NCBI GenBank assembly: GCA_943736015.1
Contig: OX031069.1
Coordinates: 23,317,235 to 23,381,234 of the forward strand
Origin: Tridacna crocea
Lineage: Eukaryota > Mollusca > Bivalvia > Cardiida > Cardiidae
Length of the DNA stretch: 64,000 bases
Direction of reading: 5' to 3'
The notes under the pieces are model-generated. The model worked only from the letters and a program-made list of their open reading frames with translations. It was not told the origin of the DNA and made no database searches. A program made the position numbers and the translations under genes. Below, piece after piece: positions 1 to 12,700 of this stretch (position 1 is its first letter; every line of letters starts with the position of its first letter).

Positions 1-101
1 ATCATATTGAGAAATCATCTTTTTAGCAACTGTTAATTTGTCATCTGCAAAATGCTTTCAATTTGGTCTGGTCCAAAATTTGCTGTTTGGGAAAGGGTTA
101 A
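1..101 (+). mobile_element. TTAA MITE fragment at window edge
   Basis: Right half only, ending GGGAAAGGGTTAA; the left half is outside the window. Confidence 0.8.
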
Positions 102-220
102 ACTAAACTAAACTAAATTCTGCTTTTTCAGTTGCATTTATTTTGTTCTCTGCTTTCAGTTTGGACTTGTTTATGATTTTTTGGTTTGGTAAAAAGTCCA
201 CTCTCTGACGTTCAGAATGT

Positions 221-449
221 TTAACCCTTTACCAGACAACAGAATTTTAGCCTTGACCAAATTGAGAGCATTTGCAGATGACAATTTCAGTGTGGCTCAA
301 ATGGTGTAATTTTTTTTTGATAGAGTAGAAAACATTGTGGGAAATGAAGAAAATGCTGGTTACCAGCATTTTCTTCTTTTCCCACGATGTTTTCAAAAGG
401 CTTCTTTTCCAGGAGAGTCAAAAGTCAGCATTGTGTGGTAAAGGGTTAA
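221..449 (-). mobile_element. TTAA MITE, type A
   Basis: Complete, 229 bp. Family features used throughout: ends TTAACCC(A/T)TTACCA and TGGTAA(A/T)GGGTTAA, and a central hairpin of GTGGGAAAAGGAGAAAATGC with its complement. TTAA target and CCC start are typical of piggyBac-type elements; there is no coding capacity. Plus orientation here means the ACACAATCCC end is on the left. Confidence 0.88.
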
Positions 450-535
450 CAAAAGAGGACAGTATAGATGAAGATCAGACTGTTCATTTCTGTACTTGCT
501 ACATAGGCAACTAGTTTTTCACTACCATTTTACAG

Positions 536-701
536 GAAGGATAAATATGTACCGCTGTTAGCTAAAAAGCGCCCAAGGAGCCAAAAGCCCAACCTGACGC
601 CACAGGAACAGAAAAGCTACCTAGATATGAAAAGAAAGTTTGCTAAATTAGACTTGTCTCAACTAAACCCACAGCAAGAGGCAGACTATGAAATATTCAA
701 G
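536..701 (+). CDS. ICE2: ICE2 exon a (first in window)
   Basis: Acceptor ccattttacag/G; the first base completes a split codon and the exon ends in phase 0 at AAG/gtaaac. It encodes KKRPRSQKPNLTPQEQKSYL and ends DYEIFK, matching the conserved region just after the ICE2 N-terminus. Confidence 0.85.
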
Positions 702-3700
702 GTAAACTTTTCTTTTGCTTCTATAACTCTTTACCAAATGACAAAATTGTAGACTGGCCCAAATTGAGAGCAATTGCAGACAACAAAATAAATGTGACTG
801 AAAAATTGAAATTTAGTTCGGGAAGCATAGAAAACACTGTGGGAAAAGGAGAAAATGCTGGTTACCAGTATTTTCTCCTTTTTCCTACAATGTTTTCTAA
901 AGGCTTCTTTCTCATTTCTCAGGGTCATTAAAAGTTGGGATTGTGTGGTAAAGAGTTAACCCATTACCACACAATCCCTACTGTAGACGCCCCTGAGAAA
1001 GAAGCCTTCAGAAAACATTGTAGAAAAAGGAGAAAATGCTGGTAACCAGCATTTTCTCCTTTTCCCACAATGTTTTTTACCCTTCACAAAACAAATTTCA
1101 AATTTTCAGTCACTTTTATTTTGTCGTCTGCAAATGCTCTCAATTTGGACCAGTCTAAAATATTGTCGTTTGGTAATAGGTTAATTGAACTTTCTTAGTT
1201 GCTCCCCCCCCCCCCACACACACACACACAAAAACTTTAAAAGTCTTTGTAAAATAAGGATTATTGATATGAAGAAGGTATAATTGGAGAATACAGTTGA
1301 AAACATTGTGGAGAAGGACTATCACAGCTGAACATTTTCATCATTTAATTTAAAATTGATTGATATTGTGAAGGCATCTGTAGAGAATGCAGTAAACTTG
1401 GCTTAACTTATTACCAAAAGACAATATTTTAGGCTTGTCCAAATCGAAAGCATTTGCAGACGACAACATAAACGTGACTGGAAATTTGAAGTTTGTTTGT
1501 GATGGGTAGAAAACATTGTGGGAAAAAAGGAGAAAATGCTGGTAACCAGCATTTTCTCCTTTTCCTACAATGTTTTCTTAATGCTTCTTTCTCAAAGTCG
1601 TCAAAAGTAAGGATTTTGTGGTAATGGGTTAAATGATTGGGTTTGCCTTTGAAAAGCATCTGATGGAAGGCTTTGTAGGGGAATGAGAAATTGATTGGCT
1701 CAAGCAAACTCTCACTTTTTTTCCCACAATGTTTTCAAAAAACCATCTCCCTCAGCATAGCCAAAACATGGGATAGCTTGGTGTAAGGTTAAGAAAAGAC
1801 ATTATCGGTAGAATTCAATCCCTTACTCAAATACTTAAAAATGGGAACATGGCGAATCACACTTGCTTAACCGTTTACCAGAAACAAAAGTTTAGCCTTG
1901 TCCAAATTGAAAGCATTTGCAGAAGACAATTATGGTATTGCTTAAATGGTGAAATTTTTCTTTGAAACATTGTGGGAAAAGGAGAAAATGCTGGTTACCA
2001 GCATTTTCTTCTTTTCCCACAATGTTTTCCTGAGGGTTTTTTTACAGGGACGTCAAAAGTTGGCATTGTGTGGTAAAGGGTTAACCCTTTACTTGACAAC
2101 AAAATTTTAGGCTTTTAGCCTTGTTCAAACTGAAAGCATTTACAGACAACAATTTTAACATGGCTCAAATGTCAAAAAATGTCTCTGATGGCATTGAAAG
2201 CATTGTTGGAAAAGGAGAAAATGCTGGTTACTAGCATTTTGTCCTTTTCCAACTGTTATTTCAAAAAGCTTCCTTCCCATTGTCATGAACGGTTGGCATT
2301 GTGCAGTAAAGGGTAAAGGGTTGCATACCAAGGATATAGGAGCATTTGTCACTGATGATTTGATTGATGTGTTGATTTATCGACTGATTTTCATTTTCAG
2401 GGGTTGTTGCACAGAGTGGAAGTAGAACAGCAGAAGTTTATGAAATTTTTACGCTATGCGTTTACTCAGTGTGAGGACGACTACAGATATATACATACAG
2501 AAGTAGAAAAGTACATCGGGGTATGTATGAAAAGAAATGAGCCGTGTGTGGTGAAAAGGGGACTTAATGTACATTCAAAAAGTTTTGACCCAACTCAGCC
2601 TGCACAGCCTGTGCGGGCTGGCCTCGGCCGAAACTTTTTTTTGCCTTTGATAAACTTTTTTGCATTTCAAAGGACAATACTGCACCTATGGATCCAGTCA
2701 GTTGTTATACAAAATGGTTTTACAAATCCATACTAATGTAACAACTTGCTTGGTATCATGCATCACAGTGATCAAGGACCAGTCTACCTCATAATATTCA
2801 GTAGGCTGTTAACCCTTTACTCCATAGATACTCATTTCGACACATTGCTTGTTGGAGCCTTTTGAAAACATTTTGACAAAAGGTGAAATTGCTCGTCACG
2901 AGCAATTTCACCTTTTGTCACAATGTTTTCTATGCTATCAAAAGGTGTCATATACACATAAGAAACGACTTCATCCTTGCTGTTATTTAGGGTCAATTAG
3001 AGATACCATAGAAATGTCTTATGGGGTAAAGGGTTAAACAAAATGGATTTTATGGATCCCTTATCATATGATATCTTGCTTGGTACAATGCTTTATGGAG
3101 AAACATGTACTTCAAACTTTTTTTATGCGCCCCAAAACATTTCAGGGGAGCATATAGTAGCCACGCTGTGCGTGAGTTCGTGCGTCTGTCCGAAGTCATT
3201 TCTCCACAACCACTGGACTAAATTTTATGAAACTTCATATCTGAACTCCTTGGAACAATGCGAAAATACCTCTTTCCCGTTTTCTCAATATGAGGCTGCG
3301 TCACGTAAAAAAGGGGGCTTCATGTAAAAAGTTGTTTTTCACTAATATGGTATTCCCTACATCAGTGCTCAAAACTTCCTGAATATCAAATCTAAACTCA
3401 TTGGAATGTTACCCAGATACCTCTTTCCCGGTTTCTCAATTACAGGCTGCGTCTTGGAAAAAGGGGGCTTCATGTAAAAAATTAGTTTTCTCTTAATATC
3501 TCCAACATTAGTGCTCAAAAGTTCATGAAATTTCAAATCTGAGCTCACTTGAACATTGCCTTTATACCTCTTTCCTGGTTTCTCAGTTTCAGGGGGCTTC
3601 ATGTAAAAAATCATTTTATGATACCTCTTTCCAGGTTTCTTAATAACAGCCTGCGTTATGGAAAAAGCAGGCTTCATGTGAAAAATTGTTTTTCTCTAAT

Positions 3701-6700
3701 ATCTCCAACATTAGTGCTCAAAAGTTCATGAAATTTCAAATCTGAGCTCACTTGAACATTGCCTTTATACCTCTTTCCTGGTTTCTCAGTTTCAGGCTGC
3801 ATTACGGAAAAAGGGGGCTTCATGTAAAAAATCATTTTATGATACCTCTTTCCAGGTTTCTTAATTACAGCCTGCGTTATGGAAAAAGCAGGCTTCATGT
3901 GAAAAATTGTTTTTCTCTAATATCTCCAACATTAGTGCTCAAAAGTTCATGAAATTTCAAATCTGAACTCGTTGGAACATTGCCCAGATACATGAGGCTG
4001 AAGGTTGAATGTGACATGCCTCTTTATAAGAATAGAAAACCTTTTTGGAGAAGGAGAAAATGCTGATATACCAGCATTCCCTCCATTTCCAACAATGTTT
4101 TTAAAAGCCTCCATCTGTAGGGTTGTTTAACCCTTTATCCCATAAGGCATTTCTATGGTATCTCTAATTGAACCTAAATAACATCAAGGATGAAGCCATT
4201 TCTTATGTGTATATGACACCTTTTGAAAGTGTAGAAAACATTGTGGCATAAAGTGAAATTGCTCGTCACGAGCAATTTCACCTTTTGCCACAATGATTTC
4301 CAAAGGCTCCAACAAGCAATGCATAGAAATGAGTATCTATGGAGTAAAGGGTTAACCCATTACCAGCTGACAAAATTGCAGCTTGTTCCAAATGGAAAGC
4401 TTTTGCAGACAACATTTTCATTGTGGTGCAAAGTGGGCAATTATTCTTTGATAGCTTAGAAAACAATGTGGGAAAAGGAGAAAATGCTGGTTACCAGCAT
4501 TTTCTCCTTTTCCCACAATCTTTTCTAAAGGGTTCTTTCACAGGGTCATTAAAATTTGGCATTGTGTGGTAAAGTATTAAAATCAGGATCATGTGGTAAA
4601 GGGTTATTAGATATATCTTACTTAATGAAACAGGAAAAGTTTCTAGTGAAGAAGAAAAGGGTCACACAGTTTCCGAGATTTTATCAACCAGTAAAGAGAG
4701 TCGATCTGACCGAGGGAAGTTGTTACAGCGCACCTCGTTTGGAATATGTTCAACCTTTATTGCAGCTGGTAAGTACAATTTCATCTTTATAAGGTAGAGT
4801 TTCGAATGGCTCTTTATATGTTTAAACTTTTTTGGAATCTAAAGTTTTAGAATTGAAAGCATTTGTGGACAAAAGATCAAAAGTAACCCTTTCCCAAACA
4901 ATCACTGATTTTTATGGGTCTGGAATAGTTGCCTTTTGAAAATATTGTGGGAAAAGGAGAAAATGCTGGTAACCAGCATTTTCTCCTTTTCCCACAATGT
5001 TTTCTACCCTATCATAGACAGAAATAATCTTTTCAGCAAGAGGTGAATTGTCATCTGCAAATGCTTTCAATTTGGTCTAGTCCAAAAGTTTGTCATTTGG
5101 GAAAGGGTTAATATGGCTCAGATAGTGGAATTTATTTTTGGAAAGGTAAAAGACATTGTAAGGAAAAGGAGAACGTGCTAGTAACCAACACTTTCTCCTT
5201 TCAAAAAGATTCCCTCTAATTTGGACATGTAGTTTCTAGTCTGAAATTACATTCAAATAAGACTAGTTTAACCCTTTCCCAAACAACAAATTTTAGACTC
5301 TTCCAAACCAAAAGAGTTTGCAGACGACAATTTTAAATTTGGAGGAAATGCCAGAAAGTTCTCAAACAGGGTAGAAAACACTGTGGGAAAAGGAGAAATT
5401 GCTCGTTACGAGCAATTTCTCCTTTTCCCGCAGTGTTTTCAAAAGACTTTTACTGCAGACACGTAAAAACCAGGGCTTGTTTGGGAAAGGGTTAATTTAT
5501 TGTTCGATAAATCTATTGATATGTCTTTCAGGGCACTGTTCCAAGAATGGTCCTTCCACAGGTTGTATCTGGGCTTCCACAGCCCTGCATACCCACAGAC
5601 AGCCAGAGAGTGACCAATGTGTGTCCAATAGTGAGGGATGTTGTCAAAGGTGTTTGTGTCTGGGATCATGAGGTATCAGCTTTCTATGCAGTGAAGAGTT
5701 TTGAGATGTTCCCTACCATGCAAGTCATATTCATCAGAAGAAAAATGATAGATTTCACTCCCTTGGGCAGCTAGCTCAGTAGTTAAGAGTATCTGTCTTG
5801 AGACTTGGTAGTTACAGTTTAATTACCTCATTACCAAACAACAAAATTTTAGGTTTGTCCAGATTGAAAGCATTTTGCCGATGACAAAATAAATGTGTCT
5901 GAAAATTTGAAATTTATTTTGTGAAGGGTAGAAAACATTGTGAGAAAAGGAGAAAATGCTGGTTACCAGCATTTTCTCCTTTTCCCACAATGTTTTCCAA
6001 AGGCTTCTTTCTCAGGGTCGTCAAAAGTAGGGATTGTGTGGTAATGGGTTACCCAGTTGAGGCAAACTTTCTTTTTGGCATTTTTTCGCCTCTCTCCTAA
6101 GATGTGATAAAAGTAGTCAAGGACCGGGAAAGAAATTTGTGTTAGTACTTTGTCAATTGAACAATTTTTGATACCATTTGAAATGGGAACATTAATGTTG
6201 CACAGATGTCTTAAATACACATTAGAACTCTCTCTCTTTCCATCTGCTTCCTCTCTCTCCCCTCTTCTCTCTCTCTCCAACTTCCCTTCACTTGGCTCCT
6301 TCTACCCTCTCATTCAAAATTCTCTTTTCTCTACATTATAACCAGTTCTAACTATATTAGTTTTATTTGTGTCTACATTGAACATTTAAGTACTGAGGCA
6401 TGTATCATGTATCTTTTTGTGAAAAAAAACCCTGCTCTGACTTCTTTTCCAGTTGCAACAGAACCACCTTTGAAAATACTATGACCATAAGGAATCATCT
6501 ACTGGTACTTACCCTTTTACTGCACTAATCTGACTTTTCATGACCCTGAAAAAGAAGGCTATTGAAAACATTGAGGGACAAGGATAAAATGCTGGTAACC
6601 AACATTTTCTCCTTTTCCCACAATGTCTTCTCCCCTATGAAAGACAAAAATCATCATTTCAGCACTATTTAATATGTGGTGTGCAAATGCGTTCAATTTG

Positions 6701-9700
6701 GTTCAGTCCAAAGTTTGGTCATTTGCTAAAATGTTGTGATTTCACACTTCTTCCATTTTGCTTATCAGCTCAGCTCTTCATTGAAGAAGTTTACCAACAT
6801 TTTCTCCTTTTCCCACAATGTTTTCAAAAGCTTTGTCATCAGGTTTGTTAAAAATTTGTCATTGTGTGGTAAAGGGTTGACTCTCTATGAGTGAGTTCTC
6901 TTGTTCCTATTTTACAGGAATGCAGTCAAGATTTAAATGCGGAACAACTTGCCGTGCCCAACAAGTGTGATTTCGTTTTCACCTCCTCAGCCATCAAACA
7001 TCTGGTAGAGCATCAAGCATTTCATGGTAAACTCTGGAATATGCCTGTTACAGTTAGAGACTATTGTGTTCAAGGTGAATTAAATCTTTCCCTAACAATC
7101 TGTGGTTCCATAATCAACTCATATCAGCACAACTCATATTTTATTCATGTAGAAGGCCATCTGCCTTTAACTCTTTACACACGACAATATTTTAGACTTG
7201 TCCAAATTGAAAGCATTTGCAGACGACAAAATAAAAGTGACTGAAAATTTGAATTTTTTTTTGTGAAGGGTAGAAAACATTGTGGGAAAAGGAGAAAATG
7301 CTGGTTACCAGCATTTTCTCCTTTTCCCACAATGTTTTCTAAAGGCTTCTTTCTCAGGGGCGCCAAAAGTAGGGATTGTGTGGTCATGGGTTAAAGCAAA
7401 TTATGGTATTGCATATTAAGGATAGATTCAAGATTTTTATCTAGCTGGGGGAGAGGGGGTTTTTGGAAAATCAAATAGATCATTTACATATTCAAATTTG
7501 CTACATAAAATGCTTGTATTTCCTGTCAGTGTGTATATCGGTGTAAACCAGTGCAAAAGTATGCCTGTGACACTGTCACTAGAAAACCTATTTCAAAGAA
7601 CTGTTCTTTGAGTAATTCAAGTCCTGGCTGGATGACTCGATGGTTAGCATATCTGACTTGTGAAATGAAGGTTGGGGGTTCGATACCCGGTTGCGGCAAA
7701 CTTTCTTTCAAGCGATTTTTTGCCTCTCAGCTCTGATGCTTTTGAGGAAAGCAGACAGTGGCTTTTGGAAAGAAAGTTGTGAAAAAGTCAGGAAGCACAT
7801 GGGTGTATCGCTGACTGCCATGATATGACCTAAGCTGTTAAAATGGCGTTAAACTTCATTATTGCACAAAACGTGCCTTTTCGGGCCGTTAAAAGCATGT
7901 ATTAACGGGTAAAAATCGGGCGGTTAACGGGAGAAAACGTGTATTAATCAGTAAATTCACGCGCCGTTAACGCCCAGGTTTGTACTATCATTATCCTTGA
8001 TTCGGGCCTACCTTGTAAACAACGTTTGTCCTTGTCAGATTTTCCCTAGACTCCGACCATCAAACTGTAGGAATTCGTACCATATTCGATCATTTCCATG
8101 GCATGTCTTTGATGATATTAGTACACCACAAACAAACCTTTGCACAGAATCTCAGTTTAATCGAGATCTGAACAAAAATTCACCCGTGAAATGTAGTCTA
8201 AACCAGCTACATCCCACCCACTTTTTAAATAATGTGATCGGTCCTCCTCGCTTGATGTATATCGAACCCTCTGTCGCCTTCAGTTACAGAAAATTATATC
8301 CACGCATTGATCCTAGTTGTAATCGTCCAAATGTGCGCAAGTTTATTCCACATAAGTCCAGTGTGTATTAAAAATCAATAATAGTGTATTTACAGTGAGA
8401 AAATCAAAACTGGCATACAGGACCGGTCTCCCTAAAAAGCGTCTACAAGTGTCTACAAGCGTCTACAAGCGTCTACAAGCCTCTAAAATGTTTTTTAAAC
8501 CAAATATTCATGAAATATATAAAAATACATGACTTTAATCAGTTTCTGTCCACTTCCAAATTATAATTTTACATTTAAATGGGCATTGTTCGTAAGATTA
8601 TTGGTCGCTGTGCGTACGCTTTACTATGAAGCAAAAACTACGAGTGTCTACAAGTGTCTATAACTGTCTACAAGCTTCCACAAGCATCTAGTAGATTTTT
8701 AAACCAAATTATCATAAAAAGTATAAAAATAAAAAAAAAATTATTAAATTCTGTCCACTTCAACAGTATATATTTTGACACTTAAATAGTAATAATTCAT
8801 AATGATATTGACCGGTGTGCGTACGTTTTACTATGAAGCAAAAGCTACGAGCGTCTACCAACGTGCACGACGTCTACAAAGCCTATATAGTTTTCTAAGC
8901 CAAATGTACATAAAAATACAAAAGTGTATGACCGAAATCAAATTTTGCCCTCCTTCTCCGTATATTTCGACACTTAAATGAGCATTTATAGTCGCAATAT
9001 TGGCCGGTGTGCGTACGTTTGTCAATGAAGCAAAAATACCAATGTCTTCCAGCGTCTACAAATACCTGCAAGCGTCTACAGGTGTACAAATTTCTTGAAG
9101 TAGGCCTATATGTACTTCGGAAGACTTTGGCTTAGACAACCATAGGCTTTGTAGACGTTGTGCACGTTGGTAGACGCTCGTAGTTTTTGCTTCATAGTAA
9201 AACGTACGCACACCGGTCAATATCGTTATGAATTATTACTATTTAAGTGTCAAAATATACAGTGGAAGTGGACAGAATTTAATAAAAGTTTTTTTTTTTA
9301 TTTTTATACTTTTTATGAGAATTTGGTTTAAAAACCTACTAGATGCTTGTGGAAGCTTGTAGACAGTTATAGACACTTGTAGACGCTCGTAGTTTTTGCT
9401 TCATAGTAAAACGTACGCACAGCGGCCAATAATCTTACAAACAATGCCCATTTAAATGTAAAATTATAATTTGGAAGTGGACAAAAACTGATTAAAGTCA
9501 TGTATTTTTATACTTTTAATGAAAATTTGGTTTAAAAAACATTCTAGAGGCTTGTAGACTCCTGTAGACACTTGTAGATGCTTGTAGACACTTGTAGACG
9601 CTTGTAGACGCTTTTTAGGGAGACCCTACAGGACTAACGGCCCTTTCCTAATCGTAACAAAAACTTCTTCGCCGACTTCCGGTTTTGACCCATTTGCGTA

Positions 9701-12700
9701 CAGTACATTTGAAATTCGCTTATTTGCATTTCTATGGAAATATTTTTGCTATCTGTGCAAATTATTGTTAGAATACCTTTACTTTATGCAAAAATAGCGT
9801 TAATTCACGTTTTTTTCGGTCGTTAACATTCGCAGAGGCCCTCAAAATACTTAAACACCCTCGTGCTTCTCACTCGGGCGTTAAAGCATTTTTCGGGCCT
9901 CTGCGAATGTTAACGACCTCAAAAACGTGAATTAACCCTATAATACAATACAAAAGAAGGAAATGTTGTTAATCAACATCTTCTCCTTTTCCCACAATGT
10001 TTTCTGTAGGCTTTTTTCTCAGGGTTGTTAAAAGTTGGGATTGTGTGATATAGATTTAAGTACCCTGAGGAGAGGTCTTGATCAGTAGGGATTCAGAGGC
10101 TTTTACACTTAAAGGAAGATTCAGGATCACTAGACGATTACTTGCGTTCAGCATGGATTCAGATCAGGCTGAAACAAAACACAACCAAGATGCTTGTGGA
10201 ACCTGAGAAGGAAAGCTTTTGAAAACATTGTGGGAAAAGAAGAAAATGCTTGGAACAAGCATTTTCTTCTCTTCCTACAATATTTTCTACCCTGATTGAG
10301 AGACAAATTCTTTAATTTGATCCTGGTTTATGTTGGTCATTTTAAAAATGCTTTCAAACTGGACAAGATTTTTTATACGCCCAAAGGGTCGTATTATGTT
10401 ATACCCCCGGTCGTCCGTCCGTCTGCCCGAACGTCCGTTAGCAATTTCTTGTGTGTGCAACTCCTCCTACAGTTTTCATCGGAATTATTTTAAACTTGCC
10501 ACAATGAATCTCCATGATGTCTAGTTGTGCACCTGGGTCTTAGAATTTTGATGGCTGTTTGCGTTCTAAAATTATCTGCCCTTGATTTCTGAAAATTACC
10601 AACTTTTCACTTTGAATTTTTCTTCAGGCCTTAACTTCCATACCATAAAAGGTATCAACTTGAAACTACATACACTGATAGAACACATTATGGAGAAGTG
10701 CAGTGCACATGAACCATAACTCTGTGACCTTTATTTTTTGAGTTATTGCCCTTTGTTAATTTTCAGTTTGAATTTTTGTCCAGGCCATAACTTCCAAATG
10801 ATAAAAGCTATTAACCTGAAACTTCATATGCTGATAGAACACATTATGGACAAGTGCAGTGCACATGAACCATAACTCTGCCCCCTTTATTTTTTGAGTT
10901 ATTGCCCTTTGTTAATTTTCAGTTTGAATTTTTGTCCAGGCCATAACTTCCAAACTTTAAAAGCTATTAACTTGGAACTTCATACACTGATAGAACCCAT
11001 TATGGACAAGTGCAGTGCCAATGAAATATAACTCTGCCACATTTATTTTTTTAGTTATTGCCCTTTGCCAATTTTTAGTTTTAATTTTTGTCCAGGCCAT
11101 AACTTCCAAACTATAAAAGCTATCAACTTGAAACTACATACACTGATAGAACACATTATGGAGAAGTGCAGTGCCCATGAACTATAACTCTGTGACCTTT
11201 ATTGTTTGAGTTATTGCCCTTTGTAAATTTTTTTAGTTTTAATTTTTGTCCAGGCCATAACTTCTAAACTTTAAAACCTATCATCTTGAAACTTCAAAGA
11301 CTAATAGAACACATTATGAAGAAGTGCACTGCACAAGAACCATAACTCTGCCATCCTTCTTTTTGAGTTATTGGCCTTTGTTAGTTTTCTCTTTGAATTT
11401 TCGTCTGGGCCATAATTTCTAATATATAAAAGCTATGATCTTGAACCTTTCAAGACTGATAGAACACCTTGTGGAGAACAGCAATTCACAAAATTTGTAA
11501 CTGTGCCACCCTTCTTTTTTTAGTTATTGCCCTTTAATATTTTTCACATATCATGGAGATTAACTACTCTTCATTCATGGCCCTTCCGTCATTTCAACTC
11601 ATTTCACTGACAAGCCCCTTCGGGCGTATATGCGCCGCTTTGCGAAGCTCTTCTTCTTATGGTAAAGATGACCCTTTTATTCTTGTCTCGTTGTTGTTCT
11701 TCTTCCTCTTCTTTTCCAAGAACTCCTTGTTGTTTTTCAGAAGGAGACAAGACAGTAATACACAAAATCATCTATGTGGACAAGCCATTGATAAAGACTA
11801 CACAGTACACTGTGCAGGACAGAAATAAACTTTATCAGAAATATGCTCTAAAGTCTGTTGCAATTCGGACAAAGAATAAGCCACATGTTTTCTCCAATAT
11901 AAAACCAAGCTCAGAGGTAGTGAAGTATGTGAAAATAGAAGATGTTAAAAAAGATGTTGAAGAATATGATCTGAAAGTCAAAGAAGACAAAGCAAACAGT
12001 GATGGGGCTAGGAAGGATTCAGACAATAAAGATTGGATGCTGACAAAGAAAAATAGAAAACCCAAGAAAAATACGCCATTTGACTATGAAGATATCGGAG
12101 AGGATAAAACAGGTGTTGGTGTGTTTGACCTTGAAAATGAAATTGATGACCTTGAAACTTTTGGAATGGAGAAGTCTGGGAGAATGCCTGCACGAGGAGA
12201 AAAAAATCCTGAAATTCTGTCACTAGGTAAAGATTTAGATTCCAGGATTGGCAGTAAAGGTAGAAAAACTCTTGAAACAGATTTGGAAATGTTTAAAGGA
12301 GAATTTGAGGGTTTGAATGCTAGGAAATTGGGGTCAGGTACAAAAGGTATAGAGGATCATCAAGAGATCACATTGTCAGGAACTGCTGGTTCAAAAATTC
12401 TCAGTAAGAAAGGTCTGCCATCATTATCAGAGAGACTAAGGCAGATGTCAAACATTCGCTCAAAGCTGAACATGAAACCCATTCAGAGTGATCTGTCAGC
12501 TTCAGCAGCCAATATCCCTGAAAATCTCAATGGTCAAACAGATAAAGATGTTCATGACGATGCCATTGAGTCAAACAAAAGTGTGGAAACAGAATCAGAC
12601 AGTGATCAGAGTGATGATGGACTGGTCATTGATGTACCAACTATACCAGAACCAAGAACAGAACAGGTTGAAATTAGTCCCAATTGCTCAGTAGTGACTC

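Noticed and set aside
221-449. MITE hairpins as microRNA genes
   Set aside because: The stems are long enough, but they are near-perfect and repeated across the window, which fits MITE structure; no small-RNA data are available.
7997-8371. 124-codon open frame as a gene
   Set aside because: No recognisable family, no splice sites in phase with ICE2, and it lies between repeat elements.
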